A program made the translations under genes and the position numbers. A DNA stretch of 64,000 nucleotides from positions 248,001 through 312,000 of the forward strand of contig CAVFEH010000001.1 of assembly GCA_963621575.1 (NCBI GenBank), in the 5' to 3' direction. The notes under the pieces are model-generated. The model was not told the DNA's origin. It did not search any database and saw only the letters and a list, made by a program, of their open reading frames with translations. The DNA comes from UBA1724 sp963621575 (GTDB taxonomy: Bacteria; Verrucomicrobiota; Lentisphaeria; Oligosphaerales; Oligosphaeraceae). Positions 8,583 to 16,598 of the stretch are shown piece by piece (within the stretch, counting starts at the first letter, position 1; the number at the start of each line of letters is the position of its first letter).

Positions 8583-10556
8583 ATGAGACTGCCTTCCATC
8601 TGGTCAGACCATGCAGTCATCCAGCGCAGCAAGCCCATCATCGTCTGGGGCTGGTGCGATGCACGACGCGCCGTTGTGCGAGGCACCCTCGGAGGCATGA
8701 AGGCACAAGGACTCTCCTCCTGGGGTGGGCGCTTCGAGCTGCGTTTCCCTCCCCTGCCGCCTGGGGGACCCCATGAACTGCATCTCGCCTGCGGCAAAGA
8801 AGAAGTCCTGGTCCGCAACATTGTCGTCGGCGAGGTCTGGCTGGTGTCTGGGCAGTCCAACGCGGAATACCCGCTGGGCACCTTTGATCCCGGCGACCCC
8901 ATGGCACAAACGAAGGAGTTCTTCGAGTCCGGGGGGGAGGACCCGCTCCTGCGTTGTTTCACCGTGCCGAACGACAGCATTTGCAATCCGGGGCAGGAGG
9001 TCGCCCCCGGCGGCGAGTGGCGGCTCTCGGATCCGGGCAGCGCGACGGCCTTCACCGCCATCGGCGCCTGGTTCGCGCTTTTCCTGCGCAAGAAGTTCCC
9101 GGATGTCCCCGTGGGAATCATCCACTCCTCGTGGGGCGGATCCAAACTGGTCGCCTGGCTCAGCCGCGAAGCGTTGGCGGCCCGGCCGGAGAATCGTCCT
9201 CTTCTGATCCGCTCCGATGCGGACGCCAGCGATCCGAAGCTCTGGGAAAAGGTCCTGGAGGGCCGCGGCTCCATTCCGGGAAAGGTTTCCGACGCCGTCA
9301 TTGACTTCGAGCATTTTACGCAACGGGACCGGGGAAACCGCGGATATTCGAAGGGTTATGCCGACATGGACTTCGACGACTCCACCTGGAAGAACATGCG
9401 CATCCCCGGTTCATGGATCCGCCAGAACGTCTCCCTCCACGGCGCCGTCTGGACACGAACGGAGGTCTTCCTGCCGGATGAATGGGCGGGAATGGATCTT
9501 GTCCTCCATCTCGGAGGCGTGGACAAGCACGATACGACCTATTTCAACGGCACTGAGGTCGGTTCGACGGGACGGGGCTTTGAAACAGAGCACTGGGATC
9601 GCCCCCGGTCCTATCCCATTCCGGGAAAACTCGTGAGAAGCGGGCGGAACGTGGTGGCCATACGCGCCTTCAGCTTTTATTTCGACGGTGGTTTCTTCGG
9701 GAGCGGGGAGACATACCGCCTGGAGAATCGCGCCCTGGGGAAATCCATTCCCATCGCAGCGAAACGTTGGAAGGCGCAGGCGGAATACGCCTTTTCCGTC
9801 CTTGCCACCTCCTACAGGCCCGTCGACGCCCCCACGGACCAAGACGCGCCGCACCGGCTCTTCGACAACAAGATCCGCCCCATCATTCCCTACGCCATCC
9901 GCGGAGTGCTTTGGTACCAGGGCGAAAGCGACGCCATCGACAATGACATCAGCAAACCGTATCTGGAACGATTCTGTGACCTCATCCAGGATTGGCGCCG
10001 CGCGTGGGCACAGGGCGACTTCCCCTTCCTCTACGTGCAGTTGGCGAACTTCCGGGCAAGTTGCCCCGATCTGTGGCTCGCCATCCAGGACGCGCAGCGT
10101 CGCGCATCCCTGCTCATACCCCGCACGGGCGTGGCCACCGCCAACGATTTGGCGCTCTTCGAACCCTGGGAAATCCACCCACACGACAAGCGTAGCGTAG
10201 CCCACCGCCTCTACCTTCTGGCGCTGTCCCATGCCTATGGATTCCGCGACCTGCTTGCGCAGGGTCCCACGCTGGACGCCGTCATTCCGGAAGGAGACAG
10301 TGTTCGGCTGCACTTCCTCCACGCTGCCGGCCTCCATGCCTCCGGCGGGGACACTCCCCAGGGACTGGAATTGGCTGACGCAGACGGGAACTTCCACCGC
10401 GGCTGGGCGGAAATCCAGGGAGCCACCGTACGCCTGTCCTCTCCAAAGGCACCGTTCCCGACGGCGGTTCGATACAATGCGCAAGTGGATCTTCCGCCCG
10501 GAAACCTGCGCAACGGAGCCGGGCTGCCCGCCCTTTCGTTCCTGCATGAAATCTAG
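8583..10556 (+). CDS. Sialate O-acetylesterase-like SGNH hydrolase
   Basis: 657 residues. The N-terminal beta domain (WSDHAVIQRSKPIIVWG) is typical of sialate O-acetylesterases. The SGNH blocks are VSGQSNAEYPL with nucleophile Ser92, HSSWGGSKLVAW (about 180), and IRGVLWYQGESDA (about 440). The terminal block reads WEIHPHDKRSVAHRL with His532; the usual partner Asp two residues before this His is Glu530. Between blocks lies a jelly-roll segment (DDSTWKNMRIPGSW to GRNVVAIRAF, about 260-365) as in many gut homologues. No signal peptide is apparent. The enzyme likely removes acetyl groups from sialic acid or plant glycans. It is paired with a GH28-like gene 47 bases downstream, suggesting a joint role in glycan breakdown. 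Its ribosome site may be under RNA-structure control. Confidence 0.88.
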   Translation: MRLPSIWSDHAVIQRSKPIIVWGWCDARRAVVRGTLGGMKAQGLSSWGGRFELRFPPLPPGGPHELHLACGKEEVLVRNIVVGEVWLVSGQSNAEYPLGTFDPGDPMAQTKEFFESGGEDPLLRCFTVPNDSICNPGQEVAPGGEWRLSDPGSATAFTAIGAWFALFLRKKFPDVPVGIIHSSWGGSKLVAWLSREALAARPENRPLLIRSDADASDPKLWEKVLEGRGSIPGKVSDAVIDFEHFTQRDRGNRGYSKGYADMDFDDSTWKNMRIPGSWIRQNVSLHGAVWTRTEVFLPDEWAGMDLVLHLGGVDKHDTTYFNGTEVGSTGRGFETEHWDRPRSYPIPGKLVRSGRNVVAIRAFSFYFDGGFFGSGETYRLENRALGKSIPIAAKRWKAQAEYAFSVLATSYRPVDAPTDQDAPHRLFDNKIRPIIPYAIRGVLWYQGESDAIDNDISKPYLERFCDLIQDWRRAWAQGDFPFLYVQLANFRASCPDLWLAIQDAQRRASLLIPRTGVATANDLALFEPWEIHPHDKRSVAHRLYLLALSHAYGFRDLLAQGPTLDAVIPEGDSVRLHFLHAAGLHASGGDTPQGLELADADGNFHRGWAEIQGATVRLSSPKAPFPTAVRYNAQVDLPPGNLRNGAGLPALSFLHEI

Positions 10557-10603
10557 CCGCCACTCTCCTCCCGCCTCCAGATCCCCCAAAAAACGAGGTC
10601 CCC

Positions 10604-12112
10604 ATGCCAGTCACCCGCCACATCCCCGCCGGCGAGCCCTTGCGCCAAGGCCTCTCTGCGGCGCTTGACGGAACGCCGGTGGACCTCCCCCGCTGCCGGG
10701 TTTCGGCCGTCCCCTACAACACCCCGTGGCCTGGGCGGCAGCGCCCCCTTGACCAGACCGAGGAAGCCGCCTTTCTGGGCTTCGAGTCCGACTCGCCCGT
10801 CACGCTGTCACTGCAATGGGAACGGCCGATCCGGGAGGTCATAGTCCGCCCCCTTTCGCGGAAGATACGCGTCTTGCGCGACACGGACGAATGCAAGGCC
10901 GCCATGCTGCTGCCGCATCCTGGGGCGTATGTCGTGGAGGCAGACGGACATCACGGCGCGCTGCATGTCTTCTTCGACCCCGTCAAGGATTTTGAATCCG
11001 CCATCCAAAACAAGACGCGGGTGATCACCTTCGGTCCCGGACTGCACGACGTCGGTTGCGTCGACCTGCACTCCAATACAACCGTGTTCCTGCATCGCGA
11101 CGCATGGATCCGCGGGAGCTTCCGCGCGGTCTGCGCCGAAAACATCGACATCCTGGGATATGGCGTAATTGACGGATCCCGGCAGAAGCGCCGAAACGAC
11201 ACGCCACTCTTTCCCGAGGACCTCCATGCCACGATTCCGCGCGACCGCACCGACTTCCTCCGCATGCTCCGCGAACGGAAGGTGCTGGACGGACTCCTGC
11301 GCTTCTACCGTTGCAGAAACGTCCGCGTGGAGGGTCCCGTTCTCCTGGACTCCCCGACTTTCGCGGTCGTCGCGGCCGGCAGCGAAGACGTGTCCCTGAA
11401 GAATCTCAAAACTGTGGGCATGTGGCGCTACAACTCCGGCGGAATCGCCATCTTCAATAGCCGACGGGTGCATGTCGCGGGATGCTTTCTGCGTGACTTC
11501 GACGACTGCATCGCCCTCAAGGGAATCGCCGGCTGGGATGACGAAGACATGCACCAGATCACAGTCGGGGACTGCGTGGCATGGTGCGACTGGGGACGCA
11601 ACCTGAAAATCGGCGCGGAGACCAACGCGGATTCCTTCCGGGACATCGTCTTCCGGAACATCGACAACATCCACGGGTCGGCGGTCTTCATGGACATCCA
11701 GAGTCACAATCGCGCAAACATTGGGAAAGTGCTATTCGAAAACATCCGGACGGAATACAGCAGACGACAATTGAGGGAGGTGTTCCAAACCAACATGACC
11801 GCCCCCTATCCCACTTCAGCCCCTTATCGGCATCCCCTGCTGATCTGCCTGTCTCTTTTGAATTCCGGACTCTATTCAACGCACTACAGGCACGGAACAA
11901 TCCACGACGTAACCTTCCGGAAAATCTCTGTGCTGACGGATGCGCCAATGCTTCCGCCCCCAAGATGCAAAATAACGGGACTGGACGCCAAACACGCCGT
12001 CTCCCATATTGTCATTCAAGGCGTGACGCAGAACGGACACCCACTGTCTACGCCGCAGACACTGCCCATCCGCATCAACGCCGCGGTACGCGATGTGACG
12101 GTCATGCCATGA
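10604..12112 (+). CDS. GH28-like right-handed beta-helix protein (polygalacturonase-like)
   Basis: 502 residues. After an N-terminal beta domain the protein follows the pectin-lyase/GH28 fold: GLHDVGCVDLHSNTTVFL, ENIDILGYGVIDGS, NVRVEGPVLLDSPTF, then RDFDDCIALKG at about 305 and NLKIGAETNADSFRDIVF at about 330. The DDCIA core is that of GH28, but the Gly-His-Gly block that normally follows is GRN here, so the catalytic His seems absent and the true substrate may differ from polygalacturonate. No signal peptide is seen. It forms a two-gene unit with the acetylesterase upstream, consistent with attack on acetylated side-chain-rich polysaccharide. The glycosidase family assignment is tentative; the fold is well supported. 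Confidence 0.78.
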   Translation: MPVTRHIPAGEPLRQGLSAALDGTPVDLPRCRVSAVPYNTPWPGRQRPLDQTEEAAFLGFESDSPVTLSLQWERPIREVIVRPLSRKIRVLRDTDECKAAMLLPHPGAYVVEADGHHGALHVFFDPVKDFESAIQNKTRVITFGPGLHDVGCVDLHSNTTVFLHRDAWIRGSFRAVCAENIDILGYGVIDGSRQKRRNDTPLFPEDLHATIPRDRTDFLRMLRERKVLDGLLRFYRCRNVRVEGPVLLDSPTFAVVAAGSEDVSLKNLKTVGMWRYNSGGIAIFNSRRVHVAGCFLRDFDDCIALKGIAGWDDEDMHQITVGDCVAWCDWGRNLKIGAETNADSFRDIVFRNIDNIHGSAVFMDIQSHNRANIGKVLFENIRTEYSRRQLREVFQTNMTAPYPTSAPYRHPLLICLSLLNSGLYSTHYRHGTIHDVTFRKISVLTDAPMLPPPRCKITGLDAKHAVSHIVIQGVTQNGHPLSTPQTLPIRINAAVRDVTVMP

Positions 12113-12179
12113 ACGCCGCATAACGCCTCCCTTCGAGAGTGTTTCCGATCTTTTGCGGCGGAACATCCTAAAGAGCAAG

Positions 12180-12253
12180 GCGCAGAAGCAGGGCCTGGAA
12201 TGCGCACTCTTGTGCAAAGGGGGCATTCCAGGCCAGGGCGGAGCCTTCTGCGC
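12180..12253. repeat. Long nested inverted repeat between convergent genes
   Basis: Three nested pairings: GCGCAGAAG (12180-12188) with CTTCTGCGC (12245-12253), GGCCTGGAATGC (12192-12203) with GCATTCCAGGCC (12223-12234), and GCAC (12204-12207) with GTGC (12212-12215) over TCTT. It lies between the GH28-like gene (plus) and metY (minus). It could act as a bidirectional transcription stop without a U tract, as a cruciform, or as part of a dispersed palindromic element. Confidence 0.7.
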
Positions 12254-12358
12254 TGTTGCGCCTCAATGCCAGCGCCGGCAGGTTTCGGCGCGGGGAGGGG
12301 GCGTGTGCAGACCCCCGCGCCATACTTTCTGTTTTTTTCTCCTGACTTGGAAATTCCG

Positions 12359-13666
12359 TCACGCAAGCGAGTCCAACGCCTCTTCCAGTGCCTGGAGGAT
12401 GTCGTCGGGATGTTCCAGTCCTATGGAGAGTCGAATGAGTTCGGGTTGGAGCCCGGCCTTCCGTTGATCCTCGTCGGAGAGTTGGGAGTGTGTGGTGCTG
12501 GCGGAGTGGACAATGAGGCTCTTTGTGTCTCCCACGTTGGCGATGATGCTAAAGAGGCCGATGGAATCCACCAGGCGGCGGGCCGCTTTTGAGCCGCCGC
12601 GGACTCCGAAAACCACCATTCCGCCGGCGCCATCGGGGAGGTACTTCTTCGCCAGCGCGGGGCTGGTGAGAGAGGGATACTTCACCCACGCCACTTTGGG
12701 GTGGTTCTGGAGGAAGCGCGCCACCTTCAGGGCGTTCTCGGAATGTTTCTGCATCCGGAGGGGAAGGGATTCCAGGCCCTGGAGGAAAATCCATGCGGCG
12801 TCGGGGGAGAGGGTGGCGCCCTGGTTCCGGAGTCCCACCGTGCGGAGGCGGAGAATGAAGGCCAGGGAGTTGTTCTCACCCAGGTCGTGGGCAAAGCGGA
12901 GCCCGTGGTATCCGCGGTCGGGCTCGTTGTATAGGGCGAATTTCGGGTCGCTCCAATCGAAGGTGCCGCCGTCCACCACGGCGCCGCCGATTCCGGTGCC
13001 GTGTCCGCCGATCCACTTGGAGAGGGAATGCACCACGATGTTTGCACCGTGCTCCAGGGGTCTCAAGAGGGTGGGCGGTGTAAAGGTGGCGTCCACCACC
13101 AGAGGGAGGTGGTGGCGTTTCGCGATCTTCGCGTACTCCTCGATGTCAGCCACATCCAATCCTGGATTTCCCACCGTCTCGAGAAAGAGGGCGCGCGTGC
13201 GGTCGTTGATGGCGGCCTCCACGGCGGGGAAATCGTTGGCATTTGTGAACCGGACGGTGATTCCCTGCTGGGGGAGGATTGCGTCGAATTGTGTGAACGT
13301 ACCGCCGTAGAGATTGTTTGCGGAGACGATTTCGTCGCCGACGCGTGCGATATTCGTGAGTGTGAAGTAGATGGCGGCGGTGCCGGAGGCCAAGGTCAAG
13401 GCGGCCTTTCCGCCGTCCAGGGCGGCCAGGCGCCGTTCCAGCACGTCATTCGTGGGATTCATGAGCCGCGCATAGATGTTTCCGCTCTCCTTCAATCCGA
13501 AGAGATCCGCGCCGTGTTGGCTATTCCGGAAGTTAAAGGCCGTGGTGCGGTAGACGGGCACAGCGCGTGCCAGGGTGGCGGGATCGGGCTGTTCCTGTCC
13601 CGCATGGATGGCCAGCGTCTCCAGATGATAGGTATGTTTTTTGTCAGTCTTGGCAAGTCCTCCCAT
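12359..13666 (-). CDS. metY: O-acetylhomoserine sulfhydrylase (aminocarboxypropyltransferase)
   Basis: 435 residues of the Cys/Met-metabolism PLP family. YRTTAFNFRNSQHGADLFGL and IYARLMNPTNDVLE are the MetY signature near the N-terminus, LASGTAAIYFTL binds the phosphate of PLP, and VHSLSKWIGGHG carries the PLP lysine. The enzyme makes homocysteine (or methylated products) from O-acetylhomoserine and sulfide in methionine synthesis. The start is taken at ATG 13666, which gives the family length; an in-frame TTG at 13696 is possible. It lies 147 bases downstream of cysK on the same strand, so the two sulfide-using enzymes probably share a transcript, with a GC-rich hairpin between them. Confidence 0.94.
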   Translation of the reverse strand: MGGLAKTDKKHTYHLETLAIHAGQEQPDPATLARAVPVYRTTAFNFRNSQHGADLFGLKESGNIYARLMNPTNDVLERRLAALDGGKAALTLASGTAAIYFTLTNIARVGDEIVSANNLYGGTFTQFDAILPQQGITVRFTNANDFPAVEAAINDRTRALFLETVGNPGLDVADIEEYAKIAKRHHLPLVVDATFTPPTLLRPLEHGANIVVHSLSKWIGGHGTGIGGAVVDGGTFDWSDPKFALYNEPDRGYHGLRFAHDLGENNSLAFILRLRTVGLRNQGATLSPDAAWIFLQGLESLPLRMQKHSENALKVARFLQNHPKVAWVKYPSLTSPALAKKYLPDGAGGMVVFGVRGGSKAARRLVDSIGLFSIIANVGDTKSLIVHSASTTHSQLSDEDQRKAGLQPELIRLSIGLEHPDDILQALEEALDSLA

Positions 13667-13759
13667 GGGCGGTAAGCAGGGGATTTTGGGATGCAAAGCA
13701 GGCGGCGGAAAGGGCGTTGCCGCTCCGCGCCGCCTGTCCGGGGGATGAAATCCAGGGGA

Positions 13760-13793
13760 GGCGCGCCCCGCTTCTTTTTATGCGGGACGCGCC
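13760..13793 (-). other. Intercistronic hairpin between cysK and metY
   Basis: A 12-bp stem (13760-13771 with 13782-13793, one wobble pair) around a 10-base AT-rich loop. It follows the cysK stop by 21 bases. No T run follows on the minus strand, so it may be a processing or stability element that adjusts metY relative to cysK, or a partial terminator. Confidence 0.5.
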
Positions 13794-13813
13794 GTTGGGA
13801 CCGGAGTCGTCTG

Positions 13814-14734
13814 TCAGGAGAAGAGCCAGGTGGACAGATACCGCTCGCCGTTATCGGGCAGCAGCGCCACGATGGTCTTTCCCGTGAACTCGGGCTTTTT
13901 GGAGAGCTCCAGGGCCGTATGGAGGGAGGCGCCGGAGCTGATTCCGATGAGCAGTCCCTCCTGGGCGGCGGCCGCACGGGCCGTGTTGCCAGCGTCCTCG
14001 GCGGAGACCGGCACAACCTCCGTGATGACGGAGCGATCCAAAGTCTTGGGCACGAAGCCTGCGCCAATGCCCTGGATCTTATGGGGCCCCGCGGGCTTGC
14101 CGGAGAGCACCGCGCTGGTGTCCGGTTCAATGGCATACACCTTCAGCGACGGATTCTTCTCCCGCAGATACCTGGCCGTGCCGGAGATCGTGCCGCCCGT
14201 GCCAACGCCCGCCACAAAAGCGTCCACCTTGCCATCGGTGTCCTCCCAGATCTCGGGGCCCGTGGTGCGGTAGTGGGTCTCGGGGTTGGCGGCGTTCTCG
14301 AACTGCTGGGGAATGATGGAGTTGGGGTTGGCTTTGTGGAGCTCCTCCGCCTTGGCGATGGCGCCTTTCATGCCGTTCACTCCCGGCGTCAAAACCACCT
14401 CGGCACCATACGCCGCGGCAAGCTTCCGGCGCTCTATGCTCATGGTATCTGGCATGGTCAAAACCAGATGATATCCACGGGCCGCAGACACCAGCGCCAG
14501 CCCAATGCCCGTGTTGCCACTGGTGGGCTCGATGATCAGGCCACCCGGCTTCAAGGCGCCACTGGCCTCCGCCGCATCCACCATCCCAATCGCAATGCGG
14601 TCCTTCACAGAACCACCGGGATTGAAAAACTCGACCTTCACGAAAACACGGGCGCCACCATGGTTCAACTTTCCAATCTCAACCAACGGGGTGTGACCCA
14701 CCGTCTCCAAAATGCTTTTGTAAATCCGGCTCAT
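13814..14734 (-). CDS. cysK: Cysteine synthase A (O-acetylserine sulfhydrylase)
   Basis: 306 residues, the usual CysK length. The start at ATG 14734 is fixed by AGGAG about 11 bases upstream and by the family N-terminus RIYKSILETVGHTPLVEI. PLP Lys is in FNPGGSVKDRIA (about residue 43), the substrate loop is EPTSGNTGIGLA (about 68-79), and the phosphate loop is GVGTGGTISGTARYL (about 177-191). It forms cysteine from O-acetylserine and sulfide. It is followed by metY. Upstream, 334 bases separate it from the AGCS symporter on the other strand; that stretch is AT-rich with runs of T or A and no further gene. Confidence 0.96.
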   Translation of the reverse strand: MSRIYKSILETVGHTPLVEIGKLNHGGARVFVKVEFFNPGGSVKDRIAIGMVDAAEASGALKPGGLIIEPTSGNTGIGLALVSAARGYHLVLTMPDTMSIERRKLAAAYGAEVVLTPGVNGMKGAIAKAEELHKANPNSIIPQQFENAANPETHYRTTGPEIWEDTDGKVDAFVAGVGTGGTISGTARYLREKNPSLKVYAIEPDTSAVLSGKPAGPHKIQGIGAGFVPKTLDRSVITEVVPVSAEDAGNTARAAAAQEGLLIGISSGASLHTALELSKKPEFTGKTIVALLPDNGERYLSTWLFS

Positions 14735-14920
14735 CTCTTGCAATCTCCTACGTTGAAAAAAGAACAACCACACGCAAAAAACGCAATCCAACAAATTGTG
14801 TTTCCACCCTACTGTAACAGCGTCCAAAGGAATTACAATTTGTTTGGTTGTATTTTTGTCGAAAAATTTTTTTTCGAAATGATTTCCTGGCTGTGACGGG
14901 GGCTTTGGCAGGGGGGCATA

Positions 14921-14949
14921 TTGTCAAACTGCGTGGAATGGGATAGATT
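14921..14949 (+). promoter_or_regulatory. Promoter of the AGCS symporter gene
   Basis: TTGTCA (14921-14926, 5 of 6 to the -35 consensus) and TAGATT (14944-14949, 4 of 6) with a 17-base spacer. It gives a leader of about 110 bases before ATG 15069. AGCS genes are often under glycine riboswitches, but I did not find the conserved glycine-aptamer blocks in this leader. The rest of 14735-15068 holds no gene. Confidence 0.55.
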
Positions 14950-15068
14950 AAATCGATTTTTGCGCCCTCCGGTTGCTCTTTTTCTATCTTTTGAAAAGAG
15001 GCCCGAACTGGGAGGCGGCGTTCTTTGTTCTTTTCCTTCCACTCACACCCTACGCCCAACTATTTTTT

Positions 15069-16460
15069 ATGGACGCTCTTCTATCCGTGGTCCAGCACAT
15101 CAACAGCTGTCTTTCGGACTATGTCTTGACGATTCTGCTGGTGGGCACTGGCATTTTCTTCACCATCAGAACAAAGATGGTTCAGTTGTGTTTGGTGAAG
15201 AAAGAGAGTCTCCGGACCATGTTTGGCGGGCTCTCGTTGCATGGCGAGAAGCGGAAGAGTGGCTTGAGCAGCTTCCAGGCGTTGTGCGCTGCGATTGCGG
15301 CGCAGGTGGGCACGGGCAATATCGTGGGTGCCTCGGGCGCCATTTTGACAGGTGGGCCTGGCGCAATATTCTGGATGTGGATTGTTGCGTTCCTGGGGAT
15401 GTCGACCATTTATGCGGAGGCGATCCTGGCGCAGGAGACGCGAATCCACGACGAGAAGGGGGAGATCCAGGGGGGACCCGTGTATTACATCAAGCGTGCC
15501 TTCCCCGGTCTTTTTGGCAGTTTCCTGGCGCACTTCTTTGCGGTTGCGATCATCATTTCGCTGGGGTTCATTGGCTGCATGGTGCAGGCCAACTCCATCA
15601 GCGAGACCTGCGTGAACGCCTTCCACGTGCCGGAGCTGGCCATTGGCGTGGCGGTGGCCCTCTTCTCCCTGCTGATCTTCTGCGGCGGCATCTGGCGCAT
15701 TGCGCGTGTCACCGAGAAAATGGTCCCCCTGATGGCGTTGCTCTACATCGTGGGTGGCCTGGTGATCCTGGCCATGCGCTACAAGTATCTCCCCGACACC
15801 TTCGGCTGCATCTTCCGCTACGCCTGGAACCCCGAGGCGCTCATCGGCGGCGGCTTTGGCTATGCCCTGAAGACGGCCATCAGCCAGGGTGTGAAGCGTG
15901 GCCTCTTCTCCAACGAGGCGGGCATGGGTTCCACGCCCCACGCCCATGCGCAGGCCATGGTTGAGAAGCCCCATGACCAGGGTGTCATGGCCATGTACGG
16001 CGTCTTTGTGGATACCTTCGTTGTGCTCACCATGACCGCCCTGATCGTCATCTCCTGCTTCTACGTGGGCGACGGCGTGCTCGCCAACGCCACGGGCAGC
16101 ACCTACAGCGAGTTGCTGGCCAGCGCCGGCCTCAGCAAGACCACTCTGGTCCAGACGGCCTTCGCCAACCTGACCACACAGAACATCGGAAACATCTTCG
16201 TGGCCGTGTGCCTCTTCTTCTTCGCCTTCTCCACCATCCTGGGATGGAACTTCTTCGGAAAGATCAACTTCCAGTGGCTCTTCGGGAAAAAGTCCATACC
16301 CGTCTACTACATCCTGTGTACCGGATTCATCTTCCTTGGCTCCGTGGTGAAGAACGACCTGGCCTGGGAGTTGCAGGACATGTTCAACCAGCTCATGGTG
16401 GTGCCCAACGTCCTGGCATTGCTGGCGCTCTCCGCCATCGTCGCCAAGGCCAGGCGGTAA
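15069..16460 (+). CDS. Alanine/glycine:cation symporter family protein (AGCS)
   Basis: 463 residues with about ten hydrophobic segments. The family marks are LSSFQALCAAIAAQVGTGNIVGASGAIL (about 65-95), MSTIYAEAILAQETR and GGPVYYIKRAFPG, and SNEAGMGSTPHAHA (about 290), where ordinary AGCS proteins have the same conserved loop. It imports alanine or glycine with Na+ across the inner membrane. The start is ATG 15069, which begins the known N-terminal segment; no strong Shine-Dalgarno is present (the preceding bases are T-rich). A stem-loop lies just after the stop. It is transcribed away from cysK. Confidence 0.94.
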   Translation: MDALLSVVQHINSCLSDYVLTILLVGTGIFFTIRTKMVQLCLVKKESLRTMFGGLSLHGEKRKSGLSSFQALCAAIAAQVGTGNIVGASGAILTGGPGAIFWMWIVAFLGMSTIYAEAILAQETRIHDEKGEIQGGPVYYIKRAFPGLFGSFLAHFFAVAIIISLGFIGCMVQANSISETCVNAFHVPELAIGVAVALFSLLIFCGGIWRIARVTEKMVPLMALLYIVGGLVILAMRYKYLPDTFGCIFRYAWNPEALIGGGFGYALKTAISQGVKRGLFSNEAGMGSTPHAHAQAMVEKPHDQGVMAMYGVFVDTFVVLTMTALIVISCFYVGDGVLANATGSTYSELLASAGLSKTTLVQTAFANLTTQNIGNIFVAVCLFFFAFSTILGWNFFGKINFQWLFGKKSIPVYYILCTGFIFLGSVVKNDLAWELQDMFNQLMVVPNVLALLALSAIVAKARR

Positions 16461-16475
16461 CACCGGCGAAACCGG

Positions 16476-16507
16476 GGCCGGCTCCCTTTTGGGAAGGGAA
16501 GCCGGCC
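16476..16507 (+). terminator. Hairpin after the AGCS symporter gene
   Basis: GGCCGGCT (16476-16483) pairs with AGCCGGCC (16500-16507), with further CCC/GGG pairing inside. It starts 15 bases after the stop codon and lacks a U run. It separates the symporter from lepA. Confidence 0.5.
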
Positions 16508-16583
16508 TCTCCCAATTTATGCGCACGGGTGCGCGTCCAGTGGCTTGGCGCGGAAGGCGGTGCCGGGGATTCCCCCTGGGAAC

Positions 16584-16589
16584 TATATT
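16584..16589 (+). promoter_or_regulatory. -10-like TATATT right before lepA
   Basis: TATATT followed by AACC sits 9 bases before the lepA ATG (16599). There is no Shine-Dalgarno and no clear -35 box. The arrangement repeats that of fabH, so a leaderless or nearly leaderless mRNA is likely for lepA. Confidence 0.42.
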
Positions 16590-16598
16590 AACCAGCCT

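Noticed and set aside
14950..15068. Glycine riboswitch before the AGCS symporter
   Set aside because: The conserved aptamer blocks are not present in the leader.
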